64,000 bases of DNA, taken from Candidatus Steffania adelgidicola. GTDB lineage: Bacteria > Pseudomonadota > Gammaproteobacteria > Enterobacterales > Enterobacteriaceae. Positions within the stretch are counted from its first letter, which is position 1, and the number at the start of each line of letters is the position of its first letter. Below are positions 34,067 to 46,900 of this stretch, piece by piece. The notes below the pieces were generated by a model that saw nothing but the letters and a program-made list of their open reading frames with translations, did no database searches and was not told the DNA's origin. A program made the position numbers and the translations under genes. The stretch lies in the NCBI RefSeq assembly GCF_020541225.1, contig NZ_CP045889.1:1270346-1334345 (forward strand), read 5' to 3'.

Positions 34067-36526
34067 TTAAACTCCCAACTTCCATGACAGCGTGCGTAAA
34101 AGATCCGCGAAAACTCCAGCAGCAGTGACATCATTTCCGGCACCATAACCGCGCAACACTAACGGTAACGGCTGATAATAACGAGTTGAGAACGCCAGCG
34201 CGTTTTCTCCATCTTTTACTTTAAATAACGGGTCATTCGCACCAACTTCTTGAATTTTAACTTTACAGCACCCTTCATCAATGCTACCTACATAACGTAA
34301 CACTCGATCTTTAGCGGCAGCCTTCGCAACTCTAACAGCAAATTCATCGTCTAGGGCAGGCAATTTCGCAAGGAAATCGGCTATATCAGTGCCGGCATTA
34401 AAACTACCTGGTAGTACCGGCTCCACATCAATATCCGACAGTTCTAATTCATATCCCGCTTCGCGCGCCAAAATCAGAAGCTTTCGCGCCACGTCCATAC
34501 CAGAAAGATCATCCCTCGGATCAGGTTCCGTATAACCATTATCCCGTGCCAAAAGTGTTGATGCTGAGAGCGAAATACCATCGTCAAGTTTACCGAAAAT
34601 AAAGGAAAGAGATCCAGAAAGAATACCGGAAAATCGACTCAACTCATCGCCAGCATTCAATAAATTCTGAAGATTTTCGATAACCGGCAAACCAGCCCCG
34701 ACATTAGTATCATAAAGAAATTTACGTCTCGCAGCTGCTGCTGTGGCGCGTATTTTACGATAATAATCCATTGAGGCAGTATTCGCTTTTTTATTCGGGG
34801 TTACCACATGAAATCCGTCTGCTAAAAAATTCGCATACTGATTGGCTATTGTCTCGCTACTAGTGCAATCAACAATCACTGGATTCAGCAAATAATCTTT
34901 TTTTACTAAACGAATGAGACGCTTTAAATTAAAAGGCTCACGGGCCTCGGTAAGCGCTTCTTTCCAGTTAACCAAATCGATACCACGTACATTGATGAGT
35001 AACGTATGCGAGTTAGCGATACCACAGACCCGCAAATCGATATGTTTAGCCTTAAGCCACAAATGCTGACGACGGATCTGGTCAATCAGCGCTCCGCCAA
35101 CACCACCCGCTCCAATAACAAAAACTTCGATAACCTGATCCGTATTCAATAGCATGTGATGTGCGACCCGCACAGCAGTACTTGTATTGTTATTCTCCAC
35201 CACCACCGAAAGAGAACGCCCAGAGGATCCTTGCGAGATAGCGATAATGTTGATATTGGTCCGGGCTAGTGCTGAAAATAGCTTTGCGGCAAACCCTCGT
35301 TGTGTTGGCATTCCATCGCCCACTACCGAAATAATCGCTAAGCTAGAAATGATTTCTATTGGTTCTAATAGACCATCTGTAAGCTCTCGAGAGAATTCCC
35401 TCTCTAACACCTCGCGAGCATCCAGAACCACAGACTGCGATACACAAAAACTTATTCCGTATCCCGATGAAGATGGAGTGATTAGTACCACGGAAGTACC
35501 GGAACGTGACATACTATCAAGAATCCGAGAAGCCATACCGATCATGCCTGGCATTCCCGGGCCAGATACATTAATCATCGCCATATGATTTAAATGGGTG
35601 ATTCCCTTAACTGGATTGTCTTCCTTACCGCTTGTCGGCCCAATTAACGTGCCAGGAGCCTGAGGATTATTGATGCCTTTAATAAGGCAGGGAATTTGAA
35701 ACTGTGCAATCGGGATGATCGTACGGGGATGGAGAACTTTAGCACCAACATAAGAAAGCTCCATCGCTTCCTGATAGGAAAGTTGATTTAGTAAACGCGC
35801 ATCGGGCACTTGATAGGGATCACAAGTATAGACACCATCTACATCCGTCCAAATTTCGCAACAATCGGCGCGAAGGCAGGCTGCTAGCAGTGTCGCGGAA
35901 TAATCGGAACCATTGCTACCCAATACCATTACCTCCCCCTGTTTATTACCAGCTATTAATCCCGCCATTAAAATGATGTGATCAATAGGAATCATAGCGT
36001 TTTTAGCACGCTGCCTGGACTCTACAATATCCACCGTAGATTCTAGATAACTGCCCTTTGCAAGTATCATTTTCACTGGGTCGACAACCGTTACTGCAAA
36101 ACCACGGGCGCGTAAAATCGCCTCCATGACCTTGACAGATAGTTGGCTACCGCAGAAAATAAACGCGGCTTTCAGGCTATCTGGGCAATATTTTAGCAAT
36201 GAAACTGAATGTAACAAATGCTCAATCTTTGAAAACTCTTGTTGCACCAAACTACGCAGTAGCGCGAGTGAAAACCTCGCCTGTACAGCGGCTAGACCAT
36301 CTAAAATCCCGGTAAAGATCTGTTCAGCGGCAAGGATATTCGGCTGAATATCAATCCCGTTAAGTGTGCAATCAATCATCGCCGCTAGATGGTTAGTAAT
36401 TTCAGCCGGAGCGGACAATACCGTCGCGACCTGTCCCTGGCGGCTATTACTCTCAATGATATCGGCGATACGCATACAACATTCTGCGTTAGCGATAGAG
36501 GTACCGCCGAATTTCAGTACTCGCAT
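34067..36526 (-). CDS. thrA: Bifunctional aspartokinase I / homoserine dehydrogenase I
   Basis: Catalyses the first and third steps from aspartate to threonine. It has 819 residues (E. coli 820). The aspartokinase domain starts with [12 protein letters not shown] regulatory segments lie in the middle ([30 protein letters not shown]). The dehydrogenase domain has the NAD-binding [14 protein letters not shown] and the [16 protein letters not shown] segment with catalytic residues. I start at the ATG at 36526; the longer frame to 36652 runs through the attenuator. First gene of the thr operon. The ACT segments being kept suggests feedback inhibition by threonine is retained. Confidence 0.97.
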   Translation of the reverse strand: MRVLKFGGTSIANAECCMRIADIIESNSRQGQVATVLSAPAEITNHLAAMIDCTLNGIDIQPNILAAEQIFTGILDGLAAVQARFSLALLRSLVQQEFSKIEHLLHSVSLLKYCPDSLKAAFIFCGSQLSVKVMEAILRARGFAVTVVDPVKMILAKGSYLESTVDIVESRQRAKNAMIPIDHIILMAGLIAGNKQGEVMVLGSNGSDYSATLLAACLRADCCEIWTDVDGVYTCDPYQVPDARLLNQLSYQEAMELSYVGAKVLHPRTIIPIAQFQIPCLIKGINNPQAPGTLIGPTSGKEDNPVKGITHLNHMAMINVSGPGMPGMIGMASRILDSMSRSGTSVVLITPSSSGYGISFCVSQSVVLDAREVLEREFSRELTDGLLEPIEIISSLAIISVVGDGMPTQRGFAAKLFSALARTNINIIAISQGSSGRSLSVVVENNNTSTAVRVAHHMLLNTDQVIEVFVIGAGGVGGALIDQIRRQHLWLKAKHIDLRVCGIANSHTLLINVRGIDLVNWKEALTEAREPFNLKRLIRLVKKDYLLNPVIVDCTSSETIANQYANFLADGFHVVTPNKKANTASMDYYRKIRATAAAARRKFLYDTNVGAGLPVIENLQNLLNAGDELSRFSGILSGSLSFIFGKLDDGISLSASTLLARDNGYTEPDPRDDLSGMDVARKLLILAREAGYELELSDIDVEPVLPGSFNAGTDIADFLAKLPALDDEFAVRVAKAAAKDRVLRYVGSIDEGCCKVKIQEVGANDPLFKVKDGENALAFSTRYYQPLPLVLRGYGAGNDVTAAGVFADLLRTLSWKLGV

Positions 36527-36554
36527 TTCTGTTTTATCTCCTGATAATAAGCTG

Positions 36555-36592
36555 AAAAAAAAGCCCGCACCTTGACAGTGCGGGCTTTTTTC
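36555..36592 (-). terminator. Threonine-operon attenuator terminator
   Basis: A strong GC-rich hairpin between thrL and thrA: GCCCGCAC (36563-36570) pairs perfectly with GTGCGGGC (36578-36585) around a 7-base loop. Runs of A and T flank it, so the transcript toward thrA ends the stem with a U-run. Its place and form are those of the E. coli thr attenuator. Confidence 0.93.
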
Positions 36593-36608
36593 TAGATTCC
36601 TGTATGCC

Positions 36609-36680
36609 TCAGCCCGCGCCGCTACCCATAGTGATATTGGTGATGGTAACAATGGTTCTTTGGCTGAAGCGGATAGGCAT
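36609..36680 (-). CDS. thrL: thr operon leader peptide
   Basis: A 23-codon frame directly upstream of the attenuator whose core reads TIVTITNIT and ends GSGAG, like E. coli ThrL (which ends TTGNGAG). Nine of its residues are Thr or Ile, the regulatory codons: shortage of charged tRNA-Thr or tRNA-Ile would stall the ribosome and prevent the terminator. An in-frame ATG at 36698 would make it 29 codons (adding two more Thr and two Ile); I see no strong Shine-Dalgarno for either, so the exact start is open. Confidence 0.85.
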   Translation of the reverse strand: MPIRFSQRTIVTITNITMGSGAG

Positions 36681-36725
36681 GATGGTTGGCGTTATCATTA
36701 TTTTTTATTACACTCATTACTGGTT

Positions 36726-36749
36726 AAAACAATTAGACGATAAAGTCAA
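36726..36749 (-). promoter_or_regulatory. Probable thr operon promoter
   Basis: Reading toward thrL, TTGACT (36744-36749) is followed at near-normal spacing by a TTTTAACCA block, the same order as in the E. coli thr promoter region. The -10 box is not a good consensus match, so this is a placement by similarity and position. Confidence 0.5.
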
Positions 36750-39431
36750 TGGATATCTTCTTTCTATCTAGCAAATAGACCTCATTTAATGAATGTCAAA
36801 ATAATAACAAAATATACTATTGATGCATATATCTAAGGTTCTATTCAATATCTAAAAAACAAGATATCTTGTTAAAGCTCCTAGATTAAATTTTAAAACA
36901 TCCTTATAGATTAAAAACATATTTCCCCTTAATACTAATCGCGGTCATTTCTGATTATAGAACGTAAGATGTAGATAGCGTTTCATCGAATACACTTCAC
37001 TCAAATGGTAATAACTAATTTGCAAATGCATTTTATATACCTTATGTATTTCTCATATACCTTGATTTTTAAATGAGTTGATAGATCCAGAGATCGCGCT
37101 ATATTCAGTTCTTCAGATCAACGTATACATTCATTTTTCTCTGATACTAAAAACGATATGTAAATGTCTTACCATTATTGATATATCCGGAATAGCATCG
37201 TTAGAAGCCATGCCTATATGCAACATTGTATATACACCCAGATTTTATTTTTTAGATACGGATAAAAATATTAAACAACTATAACCATATAAAACAAAAC
37301 ATTTAAATTTCATTACTCCCTACAGTAGAAGAATAAATCCATATATAAGACTCTTTCCTTCGTTTACGATTGATTATTAATATTTTCTTTATAGGATTAT
37401 TTCTTAAATAAGAAATCCTGACCAATTTAAACAGAAAGCACAGCAATCTTGATATAGAGAAATATATCAATTAGCCAAAGAAGTAAAATTATTTACTAAA
37501 CTTTTAAGGTTAGATATCGGATAGCATGATTACTTCAATATGCTTATGTATAGTATTACACTCAAAAGAATCTGGCTTCTGCATTTTATATTAACTTCCC
37601 ATGTAAGAGCTATATACACAGTGATCTAAAGCAATTTTAAATTGACAGAATACGGACAATGTTATACGGTTTTGTTATACTTAGTGACAATGAATACAGG
37701 TGATTGACTTATGTTAATAAACATACCGCGCTAAAAAGCATTTATTACCTCTTCATAAAATGAAGCATCTTGAACTTTTATTACCAAATATATCCCTCTA
37801 ATACCATCTTGTCATGAATCATGACTAAGCAGTATAAGTAGACATCAATGTCAATAAACATTATTGACATTGACTTATCAAAATACCACTGATTATTTTA
37901 GTACTATATAATGATGCAAACATATTATGTTTAGAAAACAATCAAATACATAGAATTAAAAGTTAAAAACCGCAATACTATTTAGTAAGGTGATGAAAAT
38001 CATAGAATTCCAGACTAAGAATCATCAAGGAAAAGAATATGTTTAGGATAGAAATGCTTTTAGGAAAAAATCTACTGAATAGGCAGATTGTGAACGATAA
38101 CGACACCTGGTTTTAATACAAATCCCTCTCCATTCACGGTTAATATGGTTGAGAAACTCTACAGGTAGATGTATTCATTCATTCACAATAGATAGTGGGA
38201 TCTCATTAATAATGATCGTGATGAAGAGGCTGTTGCTATCGCTACCCTTAACCAATTACTTAAGCCATCCAAAATAGATAGCTACTAAATCTGAAAAAAT
38301 TTTCACCGAACATGATCTAGAAACGGAATTTAGCAATAGAAAGCAAAAGAAAATGCTTTAAGGTGAGGAGTTATTTACTAATCTGATAAGTACCAGGTGC
38401 TATTTTCTTTATGCCTCACACTCTTTTTTATTTTTTTTACTTCTGCAATCCTATTGGAATTTAAAATTATATTAAGGTATAAAAGCAGTTCATAACTACA
38501 AGTAGTATGCAGATAATCATCTTTAATTAAACTCAAGGTGATCTTGCCAATAAATCAGATTGTCTACACTACCGATTTTCAGTGCCAATTACTTCACAGA
38601 GACTGACCGGTGCCTCGCATTAATATAGGCAATACAATAGATATGAGAAAAAATCGGGGATAAGTTGTAGATGAAAGTTAACTTCATGAAAAAGCATAAC
38701 AGGACTCTGATATCCCCATGTAACGCCGGTAGGATCCTGGATAGGGGGCGAGAGTATTCTTGAATCATATTTAAATATAGCATTACATAAAAAAGTCATA
38801 TATTAAACATGACTATAAAATCATCTTGAACCATGTTCTATTTTATAAATAAATTCTCATATACATGCTAATTAGTCACCATCAATTTCTAATCAGAAAA
38901 ATGAAAAAAGATATTGTTAAAAAAGAGAAGATCACGATTTATTCCTTTTATAACAGGAAGTCACTTTCACGTTTTAAAAATATTTTGTTTTCTTCATTTT
39001 TAATAAAACTAGCAATCTTTCTAAAAAACTTACTCTCTTTAAACTGTACTGGTAATTTTAAAATCGAAAAACGAATACAACACTATGTAAAATCTTACGT
39101 AGTTATATTGTTATTATCGATCTTTAATGAAGTCTCTTCTATATCTGTCTAGATATCAAAATATACAACGAAAAATAACATCCAATCCGTTCTATACCAT
39201 CAATTAACAGTGCTACCTATCTAAAATCAACAAAATTTCAAGCTAAATTTTTAAAACAAAAATCATATTAGCATAGCTAGTGTGTCGTTTGGTAGAACCA
39301 TAGAATAGTGCGACTTTTAGCTTAGATTGAATTTAAATAATATAGAATATTTGAGATATCTGATGCTGTTTATCCCACGCACTACATAGGAAAAAACCGT
39401 TTGATATCCAACATGAAAAAGGTTTTATAGC
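36750..39431. other. Gene-free decayed region upstream of the thr operon
   Basis: No intact gene is visible. Segments at about 38097-38300 and 38560-38780 are somewhat richer in GC and may be decayed genes; I could not identify either. The frames at 37078-37284, 38589-38783 and 38865-39152 lack ribosome sites and family features. Confidence 0.55.
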
Positions 39432-39507
39432 TGGCAGGGGCGGAGAGATTTGAACTCCCAACTCCCGGTTTTGGAGACCGGTGCTCTACCAATTGAACTA
39501 CGCCCCT
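39432..39507 (-). tRNA. trpT: tRNA-Trp (anticodon CCA)
   Basis: Complete cloverleaf, AGGGGCG acceptor, anticodon CCA, and an encoded 3' CCA. Nearly identical to E. coli trpT. Its position downstream of the spacer tRNAs of a dead rRNA operon recalls E. coli rrnC, which ends in aspT-trpT; no tRNA-Asp is left here. Confidence 0.97.
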
Positions 39508-39874
39508 AAACAAGATGTAGGAAATAAGAATTATCCCGCCTCTTAATATTGTCGACCCCTCACACTAACATTTTTAAATTTGTTAAAAAATCAGTTTTCT
39601 CTAAAAATGACGAATTTATACTATCAATAAGTAGTATATTGGCAAATGGAACCACCGTTGGTGCACCATACAATCTGTACACACAGTGACTCCTTTATGC
39701 GGAAAAACACTAGACAGTGTGAATGTAACGCCTCTTTTTAATATTACTGTAACAAAAGACAGGCGTAAAAAATACGCTCATAATAATTTTAAAGATACAT
39801 TTATAATTATATTAATATATGCTAAGACTCTTGTATTTTTAACAAAATACAGTGAATTGCTCATGCCTAGAAAA
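39508..39874. other. Gap where 23S and 5S rRNA genes would be
   Basis: Only 367 bases separate tRNA-Ala from tRNA-Trp, so the 23S gene (about 2.9 kb) has been deleted. I see no 5S or 23S fragment in it. The plus-strand frame at 39686-39886 runs into the tRNA-Ala gene and is not coding. Confidence 0.7.
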
Positions 39875-39950
39875 TGGTGGAGCTAAGCGGGATCGAACCG
39901 CTGACCTCCTGTGTGCAAAACAGGCGCTCTCCCAGCTGAGCTATAGCCCC
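39875..39950 (-). tRNA. alaT: tRNA-Ala (anticodon UGC), rRNA spacer tRNA
   Basis: Complete cloverleaf with GGGGCTA acceptor, anticodon TGC, CCA encoded. Matches the 16S-23S spacer tRNA-Ala of enterobacteria. It lies after tRNA-Ile in the order of an rrn spacer. Confidence 0.97.
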
Positions 39951-40083
39951 TATAATATTTGACATTGTAAGAAGAGCGTCCCTTCATGATCTAAGGGACA
40001 TCCTTATGTTGTATAATTCAGCATAAGGTTTCACTATTTATGGACTATATACTTCCATTCCCAACCATAAATACCTACCTAAC

Positions 40084-40160
<77 letters not shown>

Positions 40161-40227
40161 AAATTTTTTACTGACTATGGTTATCAGACAATCTCTGTAG
40201 ACATATCACTTAACATATCATCTAGAT

Positions 40228-41752
40228 TAGAAACTGATCTAACTGCAGACTCTCCTACGGTTACCTAGTTACAACTTCACTCCAGTTATGAATCATAAAA
40301 TGGTGAGCGCTCTCCCGTACGTTAAGCTATTCATCTCACTTCTTTTACAATTTACTACTATCCATAATGTTATAGGCAGTGTATACAAGGCTACGGAAAC
40401 ATACATCAGCATAGCATTCTGATGTAATGATTACTGCGATTCCGACTTCGTGTAGTCGGATTGCAGACTCCAATCCGAACTACGACACACTGTATAATAT
40501 TTGCTTCTTGTAAGAGACGCCTTCTCTTTGTATACACCGTTAAGGATTATGATAACTTAATGTCATATCTACCTTTCTCCGGTTTATCTCTGGCAGTCTC
40601 CTTTGAGTTCCCGACTTTATCGCTGGAAAAAAGATAAGGGCTACGTTTGTTGTGGGACTTAACTCAATATTATAAAACATAAGCGGCCGCAAGCTATGTA
40701 GTAGCTCTCTTAACGCTTCTGCGGGGAAGCTGCTGCTCACGTATGCTTAAGCAAGTTCTTTAGATATTAAAGAATAGGCAAGGTTCTTCGCGTTGCATCA
40801 AATTACATTATATGCTCCATCGCGTGTGACAGCTCTCATCAATTCATTTTAGTTTCAACTTTACGGCCGTACTCCTCCAGATGGTTGATTTAACACGTTA
40901 GGATGGAAAGTAATAACTGAAAGGCCACAATTTTCAAACCAATATCATGTACAGTCTTGCACTACTACCAGGGTATATGAATCTTCTATTTTCTTCTCAT
41001 GCTTGCATGCCTGAGTGTCAACCTGGACCTCCAGAGGAACTTGCTTTCGCTACTAGTATTCTTCGGAATCCATGCGAATTTCACCGATACACGTGGCATC
41101 CCACTCCAGACTACGAGTCTCTAACTTACCAAGTTTTTAATGCAGTTCCTAAGTTGAGCTCGGGAATTTTACATCTAGTTTAATATATCCCCTAGGTACG
41201 CTTTACGCTTAATAATTCAGATTAACGCTTACATCCCCATCGGTATTACCGCAGATGCTGGCATGGAGTGAGTCGGTGCTTCTTGTGCGGATAATATTAA
41301 TCGATGGCAGTATTAACACTATTGTTTTTCTGACCGCAAGTGCTGTATAACCCGAAAACCTTCTTCAATACACACGGCATACCTACACCAGAGTTTCCCT
41401 CTATATGTGCAATATTTCTAGACTCCAAACTCCTGGTAAGAGTTTGCACCGCATCTCAGTGCCAGTGTTGCTGATTATCCCCTCGTAAACTAGCGCAGAA
41501 TCCTGCCTAGTGAATTAGTACGTTACCTACTAGTAGGTAGTAAAGTGCTCTAAGTTTATCCGGTAGTGTAAGGATGTCAAAATCCCTTCACTTTGATCGT
41601 GCGATATTATGTGGTATTAACTATCATTTCAAATAGTTATTACTCTCTACGAGGGCAAATACCAAGATAGAATTAACCCCTCCGCTGCATGATTTGAATG
41701 TGTTAGATCTGTCAGAAGCATTCAATTTAAAACATCATCAAGCTCTTTATAT
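40228..41752 (-). pseudogene. Decayed 16S ribosomal RNA gene
   Basis: Read on the minus strand, the whole length aligns by eye with enterobacterial 16S rRNA from the 5' end (near 41750) to the 3' end (near 40230). About 1.5 kb remains, but with substitutions throughout, mostly toward A and T, and small deletions such as near 40740-40800. Positions that are almost invariant in living 16S genes are altered: the 530-loop segment (complement of TTACCGCAGATGCTGGCAT, about 41246-41264), the 3' segment before the end, and the anti-Shine-Dalgarno CCTCC, which is gone. It therefore cannot make a working small subunit. A functional copy must exist elsewhere. Confidence 0.93.
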
Positions 41753-41877
41753 GCACGAGCTTGATGCTTAAAGAATAAAGACTAGCATTTTATAAAAATG
41801 CGTTGATTTACTCTTGAATATGTGACGTTTTATAGTCACATAGTATCTATGTGACTGCTACATATATTGTCTGATTA

Positions 41878-41958
41878 ATTGTTAAAGAACGATGTGCCAA
41901 TGTGCCTCAACCGACACCAATAGACATAATAGATATTTTTCTTATAAAGTCAAGTCAA
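41878..41958 (-). promoter_or_regulatory. rRNA operon promoter and anti-termination leader
   Basis: Toward the 16S pseudogene there is a TTGACT (41948-41953), 16 bases, then TATTAT (41926-41931): a good sigma-70 promoter. It is followed by GTTCTTTAAC (41881-41890), the boxA-like signal of rrn leaders, with AATTAATCAGACAAT after it as in E. coli. A second overlapping TTGACT starts five bases upstream. Promoter and leader are much better kept than the 16S sequence behind them. Confidence 0.8.
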
Positions 41959-42291
41959 GAAAGTCAACTTTCATATTATTTGATCTATTTATGCCTTGTG
42001 TATTGAGTAGCTATACAATATGTTGTATATCGTAAATTTTTAAACATAAAAGAACCTATATAATCATATTGTTACGTTAACCACTATTGTTCAAAAACAC
42101 ATAGCTCTGTACATGTTTTAACGGACTTTTCTTCACAAGAATCACCAAGTAAAAATTCACAAGCATTCTTCAATATATGTAAATGAATGTTTCTAGTTAA
42201 ACTTGAATGCCTGCAGATGACAATACAGTTCCGTATTACCAAACCAGGCTAGTTAACCTTAAAATTACTACTCAGATGAAAGGTCATTCTT

Positions 42292-43884
42292 ATGCAACCA
42301 CTACGTCCTGTCAACCGCGCACTACTCAGTGTCTCCGACAAAACCGGTATTTTAGAGTTTGCTCAATCTTTATCCCACCGGGGCGTTTTACTACTTGCCA
42401 CCGGCGGAACGGCATATCTACTAAAGAAATCAGGTCTTCAGATTACCGAAGTTTCTGACTACACAGGTTTTCCTGAAATGATGGAAGGACGCATAAAGAC
42501 ACTTCACCCTAAAATACATGGAGGGATTCTCGGTCGTCGTGACCTTGATGATACTATTATGCAAAAACACGGAATCGCGTCGATCGATATGGTAGTCGTC
42601 AATCTTTATCCCTTTTCCGCCAAGGTATCCCAGACAGACTGTACCCGTGAAGAGGCAGTGGAAAATATTGATATAGGCGGTCCCGCTATGATAAGAGCTG
42701 GCGCTAAGAATTATAAAGATGTAGCGATTTTGGTCAACAACACGGACTATCTTTCAGTGATCGCGGAAATGGATCGGAACAACGGTTCACTCACCCTCGA
42801 AACCCGCTTTAACCTTGCGATAAAGGCATTTGAATATACCGCTTTTTATGATGATAGGATAGCTAACTATTTCGGCAGTCAAGTTCCCGCCTATTATGAC
42901 GACACAAAACGGCCTTCTGGGCGCTTTCCACGAACTCTAAATCTCAATTTCATCAAAAGACAAAACATGCGCTACGGTGAGAATAGCCACCAATTAGCAG
43001 CATTTTATTCCGATCCTGAGATCTATGAAGCATCAGTAACCACTGCACAACAACTCCAAGGAAAACCGCTTTCTTATAACAATATTGCTGATACCGATAC
43101 CGCACTTGAATGTGTGAAGACTTTTACAGATACAGCATGCGTTATTGTTAAGCATGCAAATCCATGCGGGGTAGCTATCGGTAAAACCCTATTAGCAGCT
43201 TACGATTTAGCTTACCAGACCGATCCTACTTCCGCGTTTGGTGGAGTTATCGCTTTCAACCGGCCGCTAAATGCCGATACCGTTAAGCTAATCCTACGCC
43301 GACAGTTTGTTGAGGTGATTATCACACCAGCCGTCGATGAGGACGCCTTACCCCTCCTTGCCGATAAACAAAATCTACGAATACTAATCAGTAGCGGCTC
43401 TTGGAAAGACCAAACATTGGGGTTAGACTTCAAACGAGTCAACGGAGGCTTACTAGTACAAGAACGCGATATTGATGTACTCAACCTACAAAATTTAAAA
43501 ACCGTTACCACACGACAACCAAGCGAGGCAGAAATGCAAGACGCACTATTTTGCTGGCGGGTGGCAAAATTTGTTAAATCTAATGCTATCGTTTATGCCC
43601 GCGATCAACGCACCATCGGTATCGGCGCTGGGCAAATGAGCCGAATTTACTCGGCAAAAATTGCCGCCATTAAAGCGATAAGCGAAGGTTTAAATATTAA
43701 CGGAGCAGCAATGGCCTCAGACGCTTTCTTTCCGTTTCGTGATGCAATTGATACTGCAGCAAAAATAGGTGTACAATGCATCATTCAGCCAGGCGGTTCG
43801 ATTCGAGACCATGAAGTTATTACTGCCGCGAATGAACATGGCATTGCCATGCTATTTACCCACATGCGTCATTTCCGGCATTAA
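42292..43884 (+). CDS. purH: Bifunctional AICAR transformylase / IMP cyclohydrolase
   Basis: Catalyses the last two steps of IMP synthesis. It has 530 residues (E. coli 529). The N-terminal MGS-like cyclohydrolase domain shows [10 protein letters not shown] and LLATGGTA; the transformylase domain has the catalytic [11 protein letters not shown] at about 287-297, then the SDAFFPFRD and IQPGGSIRD segments. The start is preceded by GAAAGG. In E. coli purD follows in an operon; here an intrinsic terminator lies 39 bases after the stop and no purD is seen. As in E. coli near rrnE, purH is beside an rRNA operon, divergent from it. Confidence 0.97.
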   Translation: MQPLRPVNRALLSVSDKTGILEFAQSLSHRGVLLLATGGTAYLLKKSGLQITEVSDYTGFPEMMEGRIKTLHPKIHGGILGRRDLDDTIMQKHGIASIDMVVVNLYPFSAKVSQTDCTREEAVENIDIGGPAMIRAGAKNYKDVAILVNNTDYLSVIAEMDRNNGSLTLETRFNLAIKAFEYTAFYDDRIANYFGSQVPAYYDDTKRPSGRFPRTLNLNFIKRQNMRYGENSHQLAAFYSDPEIYEASVTTAQQLQGKPLSYNNIADTDTALECVKTFTDTACVIVKHANPCGVAIGKTLLAAYDLAYQTDPTSAFGGVIAFNRPLNADTVKLILRRQFVEVIITPAVDEDALPLLADKQNLRILISSGSWKDQTLGLDFKRVNGGLLVQERDIDVLNLQNLKTVTTRQPSEAEMQDALFCWRVAKFVKSNAIVYARDQRTIGIGAGQMSRIYSAKIAAIKAISEGLNINGAAMASDAFFPFRDAIDTAAKIGVQCIIQPGGSIRDHEVITAANEHGIAMLFTHMRHFRH

Positions 43885-43923
43885 GAAAAAATCACGATAT
43901 CATAAACATTGTAATTATTTGAG

Positions 43924-43952
43924 CATAGCATATATAAATATGCTATGTTTTT
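43924..43952 (+). terminator. Intrinsic terminator of purH
   Basis: A perfect 10-bp stem CATAGCATAT/ATATGCTATG with an ATAA loop (43924-43947), followed directly by TTTTT. It lies 39 bases after the purH stop, so purH is probably monocistronic. Confidence 0.88.
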
Positions 43953-46900
43953 AGGCAACTTCACGCTCTAATCGTGCTGATATATATCTATCTCTCGTCA
44001 GAGAATGACAAGTCTCTAGAGACAACATGAAAAATATCAACATCACCCGATCAATATTCTTTTGGTTACATCTTTCTCAAAAAACATAAAATATCGATAA
44101 ATATTATTAGGCTAGACATATTAATGGTAAAGGGAATAGTACGCACCTTCTAAGCTGGAAATCTATAAATTTCAACCCAATGCGAACAATACCAATCAAC
44201 GAAAAAGCTTCAAGGCTTTTAGAAAACACTTCCTTACCTACCATACTGCGTCCACCTTAAGCCATAAAAAATCTCACAGGTACCCAACAAGCACTATTAT
44301 ATGCTGCTATGTAACAGGACAGCGAACAAATAGTTATTTAAACAAATAGATTAGCAACGGAGAAAGTGGAGATCCTCTCTATAACATTTATGAAAATAAA
44401 ATCTGCTATAAAGAATCTGCTGGTCGGAAACGCTTTTAAAGAAACTTAAAATTCTATAGTCATTGAAAAATTTCTAGTAAAAGAAGAAGGCAGTTTTCTA
44501 CTGAATATTAAATGGATATCAAATACTAATACTAGCCACTAACTCAGATCGGAATATTTTAACCATAGAGACAATGGCATTAATACCGATTCACTGACGC
44601 CGGTGTTTTACTAACACAATCCCCCCACCGTACTAAGCAGATTGTCTCAGAGAGAGTGAAGTGGATATATATTAATCAGGGTATGAGGAGAGATATCTTC
44701 GATACATATAAGCGCAGATCTAGTGTGTAATAAAGCTGGTTTATTGGGTAAAACTTTCGGTGACTGAAACATAGAGTCAATGCCATCAACCGTAATTCCT
44801 AAATTGTTTTATTTGGAAATAAACTTTTCTGATACACGTTACTAATCATCTATATCAGTTTTAACTAGTACAGTTACCATAACCTTATTCTATAATATCC
44901 CCTAATGCGATCACTTCTCTTTTAGAGAGATGTTGGAAATCTATTAGCATACAACCAGTCTACTCAAATTAAAGTAAATTCACTATCAATGCTGAGCATA
45001 CTTAATTCTTGAGTGAAATATATAAAAAGCGTACGCTTGTAAGCTTTTTATAAAAATATCAGTAATAGATTTTCACCTATATACTTACACATTTTTCAAT
45101 GATTGAATATATGTATATAGGTAACAACAACTAAAGACAACAAGCTAGATAGAACTCTTTCTCAGTCACTCTATGGATTCCCAATACTAGCAACATTTCT
45201 TACGATATAAGAGAAGGTTTAAACGTTCCTTACTATCATCTATAAATACATGATTATGTATTACGATCTACCAAGAAGCATTGTACATGAACCGCTCTTT
45301 ACCCTTATAAAGATGACTAACACTCATTGAGTTATGTTATTAACACTAATGTATATTACTCCACTTTATTATAGTACCCCTTATCGCTTAACCTTTTGAT
45401 ATTAAAATATCCCATAAAATATCTTTAAAGATACAAGATGTAAATATCATATGACAAACATTCTCCTTCACCGTTAAATTAAAATGATCTAAAAATCTTA
45501 TTTTTTTACCACAGACAAGTCACAAGTATACCTCTAGGATCATATGAAAATCGTAATAACACTACTATTATTTCACAGTATAGTCACACCATATATCATT
45601 TGAAAACAACACGATAGCTGATTATTGAATTTATGACGGTTTTTCCTGAAAAGACACGTGTCTTTTACGTGATGATTTATTTAAATGACATTTAAATTGC
45701 TATATCTCCCTATATAACAATCAGGCTTAATCACTGATTTAATTAAAATGATAAATCAGGCGTCACCCATATCTAGATGGGAAAGAATATAAAAAATAGA
45801 AAAATCACTGTCAATTTTCTATTTTTAACCATATGAATCAAATCACTTTTTTCAATTCTAATCCATCTCTAATACAAGTAAGACTTTAGATAATTAATTC
45901 GGGTAATGTGTTTAGATAATTTCAAACGCATATCTTCCATAGCTATCCGTTGAGTCATCAGAGGAAATCAGCAGGTATTTTATAAGCGTCTTCTAAATTA
46001 AGAAGACTTCACAGAGATGAATATAAAACACTATTCTCAGCTCACTGATATATTTCTCAATCAATGTTTTAGTCGAAGAACACAACAGGCCAATAAAAAA
46101 TCATGAACAACAATTATTCATCACTTTAATCACAAACATAAAATTGTAAGCTAATGATATAATTTATCCTGTACTCAATCACTATGGAATAGTGATACTA
46201 CTTTCATGGTTTATGAAAGAGTTTAACCCATATTTAAAACATTTAAATAAAACTCACCTCTTTCAATTTCATTGATAAATTGATGCAATACTATTGCAAT
46301 CCTTACCTATATTTTATTGGCTTGAAAATTATATTCGTTTTTAAATTCAAGCGTTTTTTCTTTTCAAGAAAGACACTCTAAACACTCTCGTGTTCTTGTT
46401 AAACACTTTCTAGATATCAGTAATATCCTTAAGAACTGAAATGCACTTATCCAACACTGGGCTTATAGCGTTTTAATATAACCAAAATCATAAATAAATT
46501 AACCGCAATACTACTAAATTATTTTCAGATACTTCACCATTGAGCATTTCATCTAAATCTGGCTTAATATCTATTAAGCCTATCATTTATTTTCAATAGA
46601 CCATATTATTTATCAAATAAAATCTTTTCCCTATAAGGAACCACCGTGCTAGATTTATATCAATCTCTTACTCCACATCATCATAATATTGACCACAGCG
46701 CACAATTACACTCATGATTGCACTAAACTTTATATCAGTTCTTAACAATCATTAAGAACTTTTCATATCATATGAAAACTAAGAAGAAAGCAAATTAGTA
46801 CTAATTTAACTACTAATAGAACTTTATTAATACATAGGAATGTCCTTGTACAAGGAGACCATATAGTAAAAAATTACTAAAACTTTAACTTAACGCTGTT

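Noticed and set aside
38865..39152. 95-codon frame in AT-rich DNA
   Set aside because: Lys, Ile, Phe and Ser-rich, as expected by chance at this base composition, with no ribosome site and no recognisable motif.
39508..39874. 5S or 23S rRNA fragment between tRNA-Ala and tRNA-Trp
   Set aside because: A short match (GGAACCACCG) resembles part of 5S, but flanking sequence does not align.
40947..41183. 78-codon frame within the 16S region
   Set aside because: It lies in sequence explained by 16S rRNA on the other strand.
40228..41752. Working 16S rRNA gene
   Set aside because: The 530 loop, the 3' end and the anti-Shine-Dalgarno carry changes not compatible with a functional rRNA.
43953..44600. 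purD after purH
   Set aside because: No start or ATP-grasp motif of PurD could be read, and a terminator closes purH.
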